DNA of 52,573 nt, from the NCBI GenBank assembly GCA_900547295.1, contig URGK01000007.1:1-52573 (forward strand). The letters are read 5' to 3'. A program made the position numbers and the translations under genes. The notes beneath the pieces are model-generated. The model was given only the letters and a program-made list of their open reading frames with translations, made no database searches and was not told the origin of the DNA. How positions within the stretch are numbered: the first letter of the stretch is position 1; every line of letters starts with the position of its first letter. This DNA is from an uncultured Eubacteriales bacterium (GTDB lineage: Bacteria > Bacillota > Clostridia > Peptostreptococcales > Anaerovoracaceae). Positions 1-8,764 of this stretch are shown here, one piece after another.

Positions 1-30
1 TTATATCAATACATACAGGGAGTAAAAGAA

Positions 31-2520
31 TTGAGCAAACGCAAAAAAGACCTTAATACAATATATATATCGGAAAGAATGCAGGAGTCGCTGAGAAATA
101 TTTCTAACTGCCCGCTGACAGCGGTTGTGGCGCCTATGGGATACGGCAAGACAACTGCCGTGAGCTGGTATCTCAGAGAGAAGTCGCTGGCAGAGGATGC
201 GGATGTAATCCGAATCAGCATTTATTCGGACAACAGACAGATTTTCTGGAAAAGCACCCAGAAAGCATTTGCAGATGCAGGCTTTCCGCTTCTTTTGGAA
301 TATGAATTTCCGGCGGAGCTGTCTGATTCGGTCATGCTGGCAGAGGACATATGCAGTATGTTTGATACAGACAGAGCCTGCTATATTTTTATTGATGATT
401 TTCATCTTTTGGGGAGTCAGGGTGTTGTATCGTTTTTGTGTATGATTGCAAAGAAACTGCCCGAAAATGTACATATAATTATAGCAGGCAGAAGCCGTTT
501 TCTGCAAAACAGTGATATTGTACAGCTTGGCAGAAAGCTTCATGAGATAAATGCAGATCAGTTCAGACTCAACTATACGGAGCTTTCCGTATATGCCGGT
601 AAATGCGGCATATCAATGAATGATTCGCAGCTTGACAGGCTTATGCATTTAAGCGAGGGGTGGTTTTCAGCCGTATATATTCAGCTTCGAAGTATGGAAG
701 AGTATGGTGATATGACGGGCGAAACTCTTGATATTTACGAGATGTTCAACTCCGCCCTGATAGATCCGCTTGAAGAGGAGCTTAGAGAATTTATTGCGGT
801 GATGAGCATTGCAGATGAGTTTTCACTGGAAATGGCAGAATATATTACACAGAATAAGTGCTCAGAGGAGTTCCTGCGGAAACTGACGGAAAGCAATGCC
901 TTTGTCAGAAAGCTTGCAGGCGGAAATGGCTATCGTTTCCACCATATGCTCAAAACCTGCGCAGGCAGAATTTTTTCACAGTATGACAAATCTGTGCAGG
1001 AAAAGTATCTGAACCGTTACGGCAGATGGCACGAATTAAGAAATGAGTATATCAGAGCTATGATGTTTTATGAACGCATCGGTAACCGCAGGGCATGGCT
1101 TGGAGTTGTTGCAGAAGACGCAGGGGTAATGCTGGCAGGTCTGAATCCGTCAGAAGTTATAGAAACTCTGCAAAGCTGTACGGCAGATGAACTCAAAGAG
1201 GATCCATATGCGATACTTGTGCTTATGCGCAGGCTGTTTTCGTGGGGCAACATACCTAAAATGCTTGAACTTAAAGAACTGCTTACCGAAGCTGTCAAAA
1301 CCGATGCGGGGCTTACACAGGAGCAGCGGGAAAATCTGCTGGGAGAGTGCGACCTTATTATGAGCTTCCTGTGCTATAACGATATTGAGGGTATGAGCAG
1401 GCTTCACCGGAGCGCATGCAGCAAAATGACCCATACGGCACAGTCAATTAAAACCTACGGTTCATTTACATTTGGTTCACCGTCGGTGCTTATGATGTTT
1501 CACCGCACTGTTGGAAATATGAAGCAGGAGGTGGCTGTTATGGAGAATGCCATGCCGTTTTATTACAAGCTGACCGATGAGCACGGAGCGGGAGCAGAGC
1601 TTGTAATGAGCGCAGAGGAAGCATTTATGAGAGGTGAGCTTGCCGCAGCGGGAGTACTTCTTGCAAAAGCCGAGTACAGAGCCGCTGAGAAGCATCAGAA
1701 TTATCTGCTTCAGTGCTGTGACTTTATAAGACTCAGAAAAAGTCTGTTTGACGGCAGCGAATACGTATATTGTGACAGTAGTGAAATCAGAAAACACCAC
1801 GATACAATGCTGATGCTTGTAAATGACAGCGTTAATTCATACTATTACGCGCTGGCAGGCATATGCGAGCATATACCCGATAGATTTGCAGAGCATCATA
1901 TTGAATCCGCCAATATTTTAAATCCTGCAGTTCCTATGATGCAGATGATTGAAAATCAGGTATATCTGGCGCAGGGCAGCTTTGAGACAGTCATAGCGCG
2001 CAGCGAAAAGCTTATGGAAATGTGCCGCAGGCTCAATTACGTCCTTGTGGGAATTCATATTCAGATACAGACTGCGGCAGCCTATGAGATGCTGGGTATG
2101 AGAGATGAAGCATCTGCAATGCTTGAGGCGGCGCTCAAAGAGTCTGCAAGCGACTGGTGCATTATACCTGCTGCCGAAAACTACAGATATACAGGAAGGC
2201 TTGTCAGAGAATTTAATCATCGTGATTTTGCAGAGCAGATAGAAATGCTGGGAGAAAAATTCGAGGCAAACTGTACTGATATACGGAACCGGATTTGCGG
2301 AAGTGATGCAATTGACGGGCTCACAGACAGAGAAATGCAGATAGCCAAAATGGCGGCAGAGCGTATGAGCAACAGAGAAATTGCGGCAGCATTGTTTCTT
2401 TCCGAGGGAACAGTCAAGCAGTATGTAAACAGGATTTACAGCAAGCTGGAAATCGAAGGAAATTACAGTACCAGAAGAAAACAGCTTGCGGAAATAGTAA
2501 ACAAAAAGAATCAGTCTTAA
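31..2520 (+). CDS. MalT-like LuxR-family ATP-dependent transcriptional regulator
   Basis: This 829-residue protein has the architecture of large MalT/STAND-type regulators. An N-terminal P-loop NTPase comes first, with Walker A around residues 34-42 (APMGYGKTT) and a Walker B-like stretch YIFIDDFHLL near 118-127. A long helical, TPR-like middle follows. A C-terminal LuxR/GerE helix-turn-helix lies near 763-812 (LTDREMQIAKMAAE, then SNREIAAALFLSEGTVKQYV). The start is TTG, preceded by AGGGAG. Family members bind an inducer through the middle region, oligomerise with ATP and activate transcription. The ligand and targets here cannot be read from sequence. It stands alone: its 3' end is followed by the promoter of the riboswitch-controlled ATPase, and the gene upstream is outside the window. 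Confidence in family is high, in role low. Confidence 0.9.
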   Translation: MSKRKKDLNTIYISERMQESLRNISNCPLTAVVAPMGYGKTTAVSWYLREKSLAEDADVIRISIYSDNRQIFWKSTQKAFADAGFPLLLEYEFPAELSDSVMLAEDICSMFDTDRACYIFIDDFHLLGSQGVVSFLCMIAKKLPENVHIIIAGRSRFLQNSDIVQLGRKLHEINADQFRLNYTELSVYAGKCGISMNDSQLDRLMHLSEGWFSAVYIQLRSMEEYGDMTGETLDIYEMFNSALIDPLEEELREFIAVMSIADEFSLEMAEYITQNKCSEEFLRKLTESNAFVRKLAGGNGYRFHHMLKTCAGRIFSQYDKSVQEKYLNRYGRWHELRNEYIRAMMFYERIGNRRAWLGVVAEDAGVMLAGLNPSEVIETLQSCTADELKEDPYAILVLMRRLFSWGNIPKMLELKELLTEAVKTDAGLTQEQRENLLGECDLIMSFLCYNDIEGMSRLHRSACSKMTHTAQSIKTYGSFTFGSPSVLMMFHRTVGNMKQEVAVMENAMPFYYKLTDEHGAGAELVMSAEEAFMRGELAAAGVLLAKAEYRAAEKHQNYLLQCCDFIRLRKSLFDGSEYVYCDSSEIRKHHDTMLMLVNDSVNSYYYALAGICEHIPDRFAEHHIESANILNPAVPMMQMIENQVYLAQGSFETVIARSEKLMEMCRRLNYVLVGIHIQIQTAAAYEMLGMRDEASAMLEAALKESASDWCIIPAAENYRYTGRLVREFNHRDFAEQIEMLGEKFEANCTDIRNRICGSDAIDGLTDREMQIAKMAAERMSNREIAAALFLSEGTVKQYVNRIYSKLEIEGNYSTRRKQLAEIVNKKNQS

Positions 2521-2530
2521 AAATTTTTAA

Positions 2531-2559
2531 TTGACAACCGGAATAAAATGCTATATAGT
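2531..2559 (+). promoter_or_regulatory. Sigma-A-type promoter of the cation ATPase
   Basis: TTGACA at 2531-2536 and TATAGT at 2554-2559 are separated by 17 nt, just upstream of the riboswitch aptamer. The match to the vegetative consensus is near perfect, and the position suits a transcript starting at about 2566. Confidence 0.75.
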
Positions 2560-2566
2560 AGTTGAT

Positions 2567-2661
2567 AATAAGAGGGAGTAACTGGCGCCTATAGGGCGTT
2601 TACGATGTCGTCAGTACGATGATTATCATCCGTATCGTAATCAAATGGTGAGACTTTTATT
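2567..2661 (+). promoter_or_regulatory. yybP-ykoY (Mn2+) riboswitch aptamer
   Basis: The aptamer carries the conserved family elements in order: GGGAGTA near 2574-2580, a GC-rich hairpin GGCGCC/GGGCGT, GTCGTCA near 2609-2615, a second hairpin, and GAGACTTT near 2650-2657. The closing P1 stem can be drawn as AATAAGAG (2567-2574) with CTTTTATT (2654-2661). The family is known to sense Mn2+ and commonly precedes Mn2+ exporters and P-type ATPases. The 3' strand of P1 is also the 5' arm of the following terminator, as expected for a metal-induced ON switch. Recognition is by eye, not by covariance search. Confidence 0.82.
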
Positions 2662-2700
2662 GCATATTTTTATGTGCAATAAAGGTCTCTTTTATATTTT
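2650..2700 (+). terminator. Riboswitch expression-platform terminator
   Basis: A 15-bp stem pairs GAGACTTTTATTGCA (2650-2664) with TGCAATAAAGGTCTC (2675-2689) and is followed by TTTTATATTTT. It shares bases with the aptamer P1 3' strand, so Mn2+ binding should prevent its formation and allow read-through into the ATPase gene. Confidence 0.82.
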
Positions 2701-2713
2701 CGGGAGGTGTATT

Positions 2714-5272
2714 ATGCTAACACAAAAACAGGCTGAGGCCAATCTTGAGAAATACGGCTTCAATGAGCTTACAGAGGGAAAGCGCAAAAACGCATTTCAG
2801 ATTTTTATAGAACAGTTTAAGGATTTTCTTGTGATAATTCTGATTGCGGCAGCGGCAGTGTCGGCAGTATTAGGTGAACTTGAAAGCGCCATTGTTATCG
2901 CTGTAGTAATAACGATCAATGCCGTACTTGGTACAGTTCAGACCATAAAGGCCGAGAACTCTCTGGCAGGACTCAAGCAGCTTTCTGCGCCGCATGCAAA
3001 GGTTATTCGTGACGGCAGCCTCATGCAGATACCTGCAAGAGAAGTAACCGTCGGAGATGAGGTCGTGATTGAGGCAGGTGATATGATTGCAGCCGACGGC
3101 ATCATAATTTCCTGCGCAAGCCTTAAAACAGACGAAAGCGCGCTTACGGGCGAAAGCCTTCCTGTCGAAAAAGCCGCAGGCGGAGTTACAGACTCTGCGG
3201 CTCTTGGGGATCAGAACGGCAGAGTGTTTTCCGGAAGCTTCGTAACCTACGGCAGAGGCTCATTTGAAGTGACATCGGTGGGAATGCAGACGGAGGTCGG
3301 CAAAATTGCGGGACTTATCAAGAATGCGGAAGAAAAGAAAACACCTCTCCAAAAAAATCTTGACGACTTCGGCAAAAAGCTTTCCATACTTATACTTGTA
3401 TTCTGCGGCATACTGTTTGCCGTAAACGTTATAAGGGGCGGGGCTGTAGCAGACGCTTTCCTGTTTGCCATTGCTCTTGCGGTTGCGGCAATACCTGAAG
3501 CTTTAAGCTCTATTGTTACTATAGTGCTTGCCTTCGGTACACAGAAAATGGCCAAAGAACACGCAATTATAAGGAAGCTGCAGGCAGTTGAGGGGCTTGG
3601 CAGTGTGTCTGTAATATGCTCTGACAAGACAGGAACACTTACCCAGAACAAAATGACGGTTGAAAACTACTATACAGACGGTGTCTGTACCGAAGCGGCC
3701 AAAATAGATCTCATAAATCATGCGCAGAAGGAGCTTGTCATATTCGGTATGCTGTGCAACGACTCACAGATTGCAGACGGCAAAGAAGTCGGAGATCCGA
3801 CAGAAACAGCCCTTGTAAGAGTAGGAGAAAATCTCGGACTTGATACGGGTGCAATAAGACAGGAATATGAGAGAATAAGCGAAGTGCCTTTTGACAGTGA
3901 CCGGAAACTGATGTCAACAGAGCATATGCTTGACGGGCAGTATACAATGATTGTAAAGGGCGCCTGTGATGTACTTTTAGACAGAATTACGGCAATTAAG
4001 GAAAACGGCACTATTCGTGAAATAACGCAGCAGGACAGAGATAATATAGAGGAAGCCAACAGAAGCTTTTCACAGAACGGACTTAGGGTGCTGGCCTTTG
4101 CCTTTAAGACTTTTGATGAACGCAGAGAACTGTCATATGAAGATGAATATGAGCTGGTATTTACAGGCCTTACAGCTATGATGGACCCTCCGAGAGAGGA
4201 GTCTGCGGATGCGGTTTCAGAATGTATAAGCGCGGGGATAAGACCTGTTATGATTACAGGCGACCATAAGGTGACGGCGGCGGCGATAGCCGGAAGAATA
4301 GGAATACTTAAAGACGAAAAAGAAGCCTGCGAGGGCGCTGTGATTGACTCTATGACTGATGAGCAGCTGAAAGAATTTGTTCCTCAGATATCGGTTTATG
4401 CAAGAGTGTCACCGGAGCATAAGATAAGAATTGTGCGCGCATGGCAGGAAAGAGGCAGCATTGTTGCCATGACAGGCGACGGAGTAAACGATGCGCCGGC
4501 TCTCAAGCAGGCTGACATAGGGGTTGCAATGGGCATCACAGGCAGTGAAGTATCTAAGGACGCAGCCGCTATGGTGCTTACGGACGATAACTTTGCAACT
4601 ATTATCAAGGCGGTTGAAAACGGCAGGAATATCTATCAGAATATCAAAAATGCCATACAGTTTTTACTTTCGGGAAATTTCGGAGCAATCCTTGCAGTGC
4701 TTTATGCTTCACTTGCAGGACTTCCTGTGCCCTTTGCCCCTGTGCATCTTCTGTTTATCAATCTGCTTACAGACAGCCTGCCTGCAATAGCGCTGGGACT
4801 TGAGCCGCACAACCCGGGAGTCATGAAAGATAAGCCCAGAAATGCAGATGAGTCCATACTTACAAAATCATATCTTGCAAGTATAGGTACGGAGGGACTG
4901 TGTATAGGTGCAATGTCTATGATTGCGTTTATGACAGGCTACAGCGGAGGCAACGCCGTTCTTGCAAGTACCATGGCATTCGGAACTTTATGTATGGGAA
5001 GACTTGTTCATGGCTTTAACTGCAAGGCAAAGGAACCGGTGATTTTTACAAAGAGATTTTTCAATAATATTTATCTGGCGGGAGCATTTCTGCTGGGAAC
5101 AGCTCTGATTACGGCAGTTATGGTGATACCGGCACTTCAGGGCGTGTTCAGTGTGCAGAGCCTTGATATTGCGCAGCTTCTTACGGTATACGGTCTTGCA
5201 TTTGCAAATCTGCCTGTAATACAGCTTATGAAAAAAATACGATGCAGCACAGTCGGAAAAACCCGTATATAA
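2714..5272 (+). CDS. P-type cation-transporting ATPase, likely Mn2+ (or Ca2+) exporter
   Basis: This 852-residue P2-type ATPase begins with a cation ATPase N-domain (LTQKQAEANLEKYGFNEL). It has the actuator TGES motif, the phosphorylation site DKTGTLT (Asp near residue 304), a nucleotide-binding KGA motif, the hinge GDGVNDAP near 587 and a C-terminal six-helix membrane domain. The M4 motif is IPEALSSI, different from the SERCA IPEGLPA; from memory it resembles the bacterial Mn2+/Ca2+ exporters under Mn2+ riboswitches. An upstream in-frame ATG at 2645 lies inside the terminator hairpin. I chose the ATG at 2714, which has GGGAGG 8 nt upstream. Regulation by the riboswitch at 2567-2700 supports a role in relieving manganese excess. 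Ca2+ as an additional substrate cannot be excluded. Confidence 0.9.
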   Translation: MLTQKQAEANLEKYGFNELTEGKRKNAFQIFIEQFKDFLVIILIAAAAVSAVLGELESAIVIAVVITINAVLGTVQTIKAENSLAGLKQLSAPHAKVIRDGSLMQIPAREVTVGDEVVIEAGDMIAADGIIISCASLKTDESALTGESLPVEKAAGGVTDSAALGDQNGRVFSGSFVTYGRGSFEVTSVGMQTEVGKIAGLIKNAEEKKTPLQKNLDDFGKKLSILILVFCGILFAVNVIRGGAVADAFLFAIALAVAAIPEALSSIVTIVLAFGTQKMAKEHAIIRKLQAVEGLGSVSVICSDKTGTLTQNKMTVENYYTDGVCTEAAKIDLINHAQKELVIFGMLCNDSQIADGKEVGDPTETALVRVGENLGLDTGAIRQEYERISEVPFDSDRKLMSTEHMLDGQYTMIVKGACDVLLDRITAIKENGTIREITQQDRDNIEEANRSFSQNGLRVLAFAFKTFDERRELSYEDEYELVFTGLTAMMDPPREESADAVSECISAGIRPVMITGDHKVTAAAIAGRIGILKDEKEACEGAVIDSMTDEQLKEFVPQISVYARVSPEHKIRIVRAWQERGSIVAMTGDGVNDAPALKQADIGVAMGITGSEVSKDAAAMVLTDDNFATIIKAVENGRNIYQNIKNAIQFLLSGNFGAILAVLYASLAGLPVPFAPVHLLFINLLTDSLPAIALGLEPHNPGVMKDKPRNADESILTKSYLASIGTEGLCIGAMSMIAFMTGYSGGNAVLASTMAFGTLCMGRLVHGFNCKAKEPVIFTKRFFNNIYLAGAFLLGTALITAVMVIPALQGVFSVQSLDIAQLLTVYGLAFANLPVIQLMKKIRCSTVGKTRI

Positions 5273-5362
5273 CAGGAAAAAAGCCTTTGCAACTTCATCT
5301 TTGTATGGAAACTGCGGAGGCTTTGATGTAATATATGATATACAGGAGGACATATTTCAGAC

Positions 5363-6409
5363 ATGAAGATTTGTGTATACTGCTCATCTTCCGATGAGCT
5401 TGACAGTAAATATTATGAAGAGGGCAGAGCCTTTGGCAGAGAGCTTGCAAAGAGAGGACACAGCCTTGTATACGGCGGCTACTGCAAGGGGATTATGGCC
5501 GCTGTGGCAGAGGGCGTGCACGAAAACGGCGGAGAGATTACCGCAGTCGTTCCCAAGGTGTTTGACAGGGAGGGCTTTACATACGAGGGGTGTACCAGAG
5601 TCATTAAAACTCCAGATATGAACAGCCGCAAAAAAACCATGGAGGCGGAGGCCGAGGCCATAGCTGTTCTTCCCGGCGGCATAGGTACTATGGATGAGTT
5701 CTTTGAGGCTCTTGTTCTTAAAACAATAGGAGAATTTGACAAGCCTGTGGGAGTACTTAATACAGCAGGCTGTTATGATATTCTGGTACAGCTTCTTGAC
5801 AGGAGTACGGAGGATGGATTTCTGAGTACCTCAAACAGAGAGTGCGCAAGGTTTTTTACTGATGCAGACGTGATGCTTGATCATCTTGAAAAAGAGTCAG
5901 GTCTGTATGACTATCCGTTTATACCTTTGTGGGACGAAGCCTCTGAAATACTCATACTGGGCAGTTTCCCGTCAGTTAAATCAAGAGAAACAGGATTTTT
6001 CTACGGTCATCCGCAGAACCGTTTCTGGAAAATGCTTGCCGGTGTGTTTGAAGACGAGGTGCCTTTGGATATCGAGCAGAAGAAGGAATTTCTTCACAGG
6101 CACCATATTGCACTATGGGATGTTATAGCCTCATGTGAAATAACAGGCAGCTCAGACAGCAGCATCAGAAACGCAGTGCCTACGGATCTTGGCATTATCC
6201 TTGACAATGCCCCTATACGCAGAGTGTATATAAACGGGAGAACTGCGGAGAAATACTACAAAAAATATACGGCAAAAACCACAGAGCTGCCGGCGGAAAC
6301 CTTACCGTCAACATCGCCTGCAAATGCGGCGTGGTCGCTTCCGCGTCTGATAGAGGCGTGGAGCATTATCAGACAAATCAGTCCTTCTTCAGAGGAAGCG
6401 AGATTCTGA
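5363..6409 (+). CDS. LOG-family nucleotide hydrolase fused to a DNA (uracil/hypoxanthine) glycosylase domain
   Basis: This is a 348-residue two-domain protein. Residues 1 to about 185 form a Rossmann-fold LOG/lysine-decarboxylase-like domain (TIGR00730 type), with the CVYCSSS start and the signature PGGIGTMDEFFE near 104-115. Known members are nucleoside 5'-monophosphate phosphoribohydrolases. From about 188 onward it matches the DNA-deoxyinosine/uracil glycosylase family: LILGSFPS, then FYGHPQNRFWK, then LWDVIASCEI, and a C-terminal LPSTSPANA that looks like the usual HPSxxN-type motif. SD AGGAGG lies 13 nt before the ATG, a long spacing. The 3' end overlaps the opposing MerR gene by 32 bp. 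Each half normally exists as a separate protein. A base-damage and nucleotide-sanitation role is inference. Confidence 0.85.
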   Translation: MKICVYCSSSDELDSKYYEEGRAFGRELAKRGHSLVYGGYCKGIMAAVAEGVHENGGEITAVVPKVFDREGFTYEGCTRVIKTPDMNSRKKTMEAEAEAIAVLPGGIGTMDEFFEALVLKTIGEFDKPVGVLNTAGCYDILVQLLDRSTEDGFLSTSNRECARFFTDADVMLDHLEKESGLYDYPFIPLWDEASEILILGSFPSVKSRETGFFYGHPQNRFWKMLAGVFEDEVPLDIEQKKEFLHRHHIALWDVIASCEITGSSDSSIRNAVPTDLGIILDNAPIRRVYINGRTAEKYYKKYTAKTTELPAETLPSTSPANAAWSLPRLIEAWSIIRQISPSSEEARF

Positions 6410-7223
6410 GTACATAATCGTCATAACTGAAACGCGACATATCATCAAGGAGAGTATCTTCAAAGAAGTACTCTTCTTTTTTGAAGCCGTTATCCTCTGT
6501 AAATTTCAGCAGCTTCAGGTACATTGTATGAAGTGAGGAATAACCCTCAGTGCTTTCTATTACGGCATAAGTCCTCGGAGGTATTATCGTTACATTCTCT
6601 CTTGTGGTTATGTCTACAGGCTCTATCTTGGTATAAAGGTGAGAGTAATTGTAGCTGTTTTCGGATGTGAACTCCTCAGTGACAGGCACCAGCGCACCTA
6701 TTCCGTAGGGACTGTATATCTGATTGTCGTGGCAGTAGGCTATATGCTTTGCCATTGCGGGATAGATATCCCTGTCATCACTGCTGCCTGTGTATTTTGT
6801 GATTATGTAGTATTCCTCGGGTCTTTCTTCAAGATATATTCTGTTGTGCTGCGCGTTCATACCGTCGCATGTGATATTGATACGCCTTTGTATAAACGAT
6901 TTAAGCCACTGAAGCTCTGCGATTTTTTCATCGGCAAGAACAAGCTGCTCCCTGAGAAGCGTTACGAAATCGCCGGGGTTTCGGCTGTTTAGATATTCTC
7001 TGATGTCGGCAAGAGGCATATCCAGCTCCTTTAGCATTGATATGGTGTTAAAGGTATCAAGCTGCATTGCGGAGTAGTATCTGTAGCCGTTTTCGCCTGT
7101 TATTTCAGGCTTGAGAATACCGATATTGTCATAGTGAAACAGAGTCTGCTTCTTGACGTTGCACAGCTTTGCAAATTCTCCCGTAGTGAAATAGCCCTTT
7201 GACTTTTTTTTGATAGTTTCCAT
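6378..7223 (-). CDS. MerR-family transcriptional regulator with effector-binding domain
   Basis: The 281-residue protein has an N-terminal winged helix typical of MerR (FTTGEFAKLCNVKKQTLFHYDNIGIL, then YRYYSAMQLDTF), a dimerisation helix, and a C-terminal GyrI/BmrR-like ligand-binding domain from about residue 125. The start is ATG, with AGGTGAGG upstream on the minus strand. It is divergent from the MATE exporter at 7308, with an 84-nt shared promoter region containing a 19-bp-spacer promoter. This is the classic arrangement for drug-responsive MerR activation of an efflux pump. The inducing compound is unknown. Confidence 0.88.
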   Translation of the reverse strand: METIKKKSKGYFTTGEFAKLCNVKKQTLFHYDNIGILKPEITGENGYRYYSAMQLDTFNTISMLKELDMPLADIREYLNSRNPGDFVTLLREQLVLADEKIAELQWLKSFIQRRINITCDGMNAQHNRIYLEERPEEYYIITKYTGSSDDRDIYPAMAKHIAYCHDNQIYSPYGIGALVPVTEEFTSENSYNYSHLYTKIEPVDITTRENVTIIPPRTYAVIESTEGYSSLHTMYLKLLKFTEDNGFKKEEYFFEDTLLDDMSRFSYDDYVLRISLPLKKD

Positions 7224-7250
7224 ATCCTCACCTTTTTTTAAAATTTAATA

Positions 7251-7281
7251 TTGACTATACAGTTACAATATACTTTACCAT
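7251..7281 (+). promoter_or_regulatory. MerR-type 19-bp-spacer promoter/operator
   Basis: TTGACT (7251-7256) and TACCAT (7276-7281) are separated by 19 nt, the overlong spacing that MerR proteins correct by DNA distortion. The spacer contains an imperfect dyad TATACAG-TTA-CAATATA. It lies between the divergent MerR and MATE genes. Assigned by inspection. Confidence 0.55.
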
Positions 7282-7307
7282 AAAAAAAAGGAGTTGAGAA
7301 GAGACGT

Positions 7308-8642
7308 ATGGAACATATTTTTGATAAAGGAGTTACAGTTAAAAATTTTGTAAAGTTTGTCTGGCCGTCAGTGCTTATGATGGTGGTTATAGCGCTTTAT
7401 TACGGATTTGACTCTGTTTTTGTCGCAAATCTTGTGGGCGAAACAGCGCTGGCAAGTCTTTCGATAGCATATCCCGCGCAGGGTATTATGTGGGGTGTTG
7501 CAGTAATGCTTGCGGCAGGCTCAAGCGCCATAGTTGCAATCAAAATGGGAGAGGGAAATCAGAAAGAGGCGGATGAGAAATACACCCTCATATGTGCGGT
7601 TGCACTTGTAATAGGGCTTATTATGACTGCTTTGTGCCTGATATTTATGGATACGGTTATAGATTTCCTCGGAGCCACTGCAGAGCTTGAAAGCTACTGC
7701 TCCGAGTATCTTGGGATACTCATCTGGGGATTTCCCGCAGCGTTTATAGGGGTGCTGTTTGAGTATTTCATCAGGGTTGACGGAAATCCGGGCTTCACAC
7801 TGTTTCTGTACATATCGGGAGGAGTGGTTCATCTGGCGCTTGATTACGTTCTGATGGGACCTCTTGATATGGGACTCAAAGGAGCTGCATATGCGAACGT
7901 TGCAGGGCTTGTGACTGTTATGCTGGCGGGCGGAGCATATTTCATATTCAGAGAAACCAGGCTTTCATTCAGGAAGTTTACTGTTGACTGGAAGTACATA
8001 GGACACTGCTTTGTCAACGGCTCATCTGAAATGGTAAGCGAATCATCTGCCGGAATTGCAACGTTTTTCTTTAACCTTATGGCTATACGGTTTGCGGGAG
8101 AAACAGGCGTTGCGGCGGTGAGTATAGTGCTTAACATATTCTACTTCCTGACGTCTGTTCATCTTGGATATATTACGGGCGTATCCCCGCTTATAAGCTA
8201 TTATTACGGCGCCAGGGAATACGACAAGGTCAATGTATTCATCAGATATTCCAGATGGTTTACACTGGTGACCTCTGCCGCAAGCGCGGTGGTATGTCTG
8301 GTGTTTGCAAAATATATAGTTATGCTGTTTGAAAGACCGGGAAGCGAGCTGTTTGATCTGGCGCTTACAGGAACCAGATTTCTTGCAATAGCTGTGCTGT
8401 TTTGCGGCGTCAATATATTCGCATCAGGCTTTTTTACAGCCTACGGAAACGGTATCATATCCGCTGCAATATCAATGTCAAGAGGTCTTGTCATGGTTAT
8501 AGCGGGCATATTCCTTTTGGGCTGGCTGCTTGAAATGACAGGCATATGGCTTGTTCCGGCATTTGCTGATGCTGTGACTCTGGTGCTTTCGTTTGTTATG
8601 TTTGCAAGATACAAAGGGGTATATAATTACAGGATAATATAA
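7308..8642 (+). CDS. MATE-family multidrug efflux transporter
   Basis: The 444-residue integral membrane protein has about 12 hydrophobic segments in two similar halves. Typical MATE motifs are visible: LVGETALASLSIAYP near the first helices, LYYGFDSVFV, GADGNPG-like VDGNPGF, and GVSPLISYYYGARE in the second half. MATE proteins export cationic drugs and metabolites using Na+ or H+ gradients. SD AAGGAG lies upstream of the ATG at 7308. It is divergent from the MerR regulator at 6378-7223, which probably controls it. A weak terminator follows. Confidence 0.9.
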   Translation: MEHIFDKGVTVKNFVKFVWPSVLMMVVIALYYGFDSVFVANLVGETALASLSIAYPAQGIMWGVAVMLAAGSSAIVAIKMGEGNQKEADEKYTLICAVALVIGLIMTALCLIFMDTVIDFLGATAELESYCSEYLGILIWGFPAAFIGVLFEYFIRVDGNPGFTLFLYISGGVVHLALDYVLMGPLDMGLKGAAYANVAGLVTVMLAGGAYFIFRETRLSFRKFTVDWKYIGHCFVNGSSEMVSESSAGIATFFFNLMAIRFAGETGVAAVSIVLNIFYFLTSVHLGYITGVSPLISYYYGAREYDKVNVFIRYSRWFTLVTSAASAVVCLVFAKYIVMLFERPGSELFDLALTGTRFLAIAVLFCGVNIFASGFFTAYGNGIISAAISMSRGLVMVIAGIFLLGWLLEMTGIWLVPAFADAVTLVLSFVMFARYKGVYNYRII

Positions 8643-8659
8643 TCAGAGATATAATCAGA

Positions 8660-8683
8660 GGCTGCTTTCGGGCAGTCTTTTCC
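8660..8683 (+). terminator. Probable terminator after the MATE gene
   Basis: GGCTGC (8660-8665) pairs with GCAGTC (8672-8677), followed by TTTTCC. A 10-bp direct repeat ATAATCAGAG (8639-8648, 8651-8660) sits across the stop codon and the base of the stem. The U tract is short, so confidence is limited. Confidence 0.45.
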
Positions 8684-8685
8684 TG

Positions 8686-8714
8686 TTGAACAACGGAGCC
8701 TGCTGTTGTATAAT
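8686..8714 (+). promoter_or_regulatory. Promoter upstream of udk
   Basis: TTGAAC at 8686-8691 and TATAAT at 8709-8714 are spaced by 17 nt, about 50 nt before the uridine kinase start. Confidence 0.65.
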
Positions 8715-8764
8715 TAATCAGACCTGAAAATCCGCGAACTGTAATATATATGAGGAGAAGCGAT

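Noticed and set aside
1..543. Long minus-strand frames opposite the LuxR gene and many other antisense frames (e.g. 8807-9364, 46675-47097, 50048-50470)
   Set aside because: They are shadows of well-supported genes on the other strand and lack SD sequences and recognisable domains.
2645..2713. Upstream ATG extending the P-type ATPase by 23 residues
   Set aside because: It lies within the riboswitch/terminator stem and lacks a Shine-Dalgarno. The ATG at 2714 has GGGAGG at the right distance and begins at the family-typical N-terminus.
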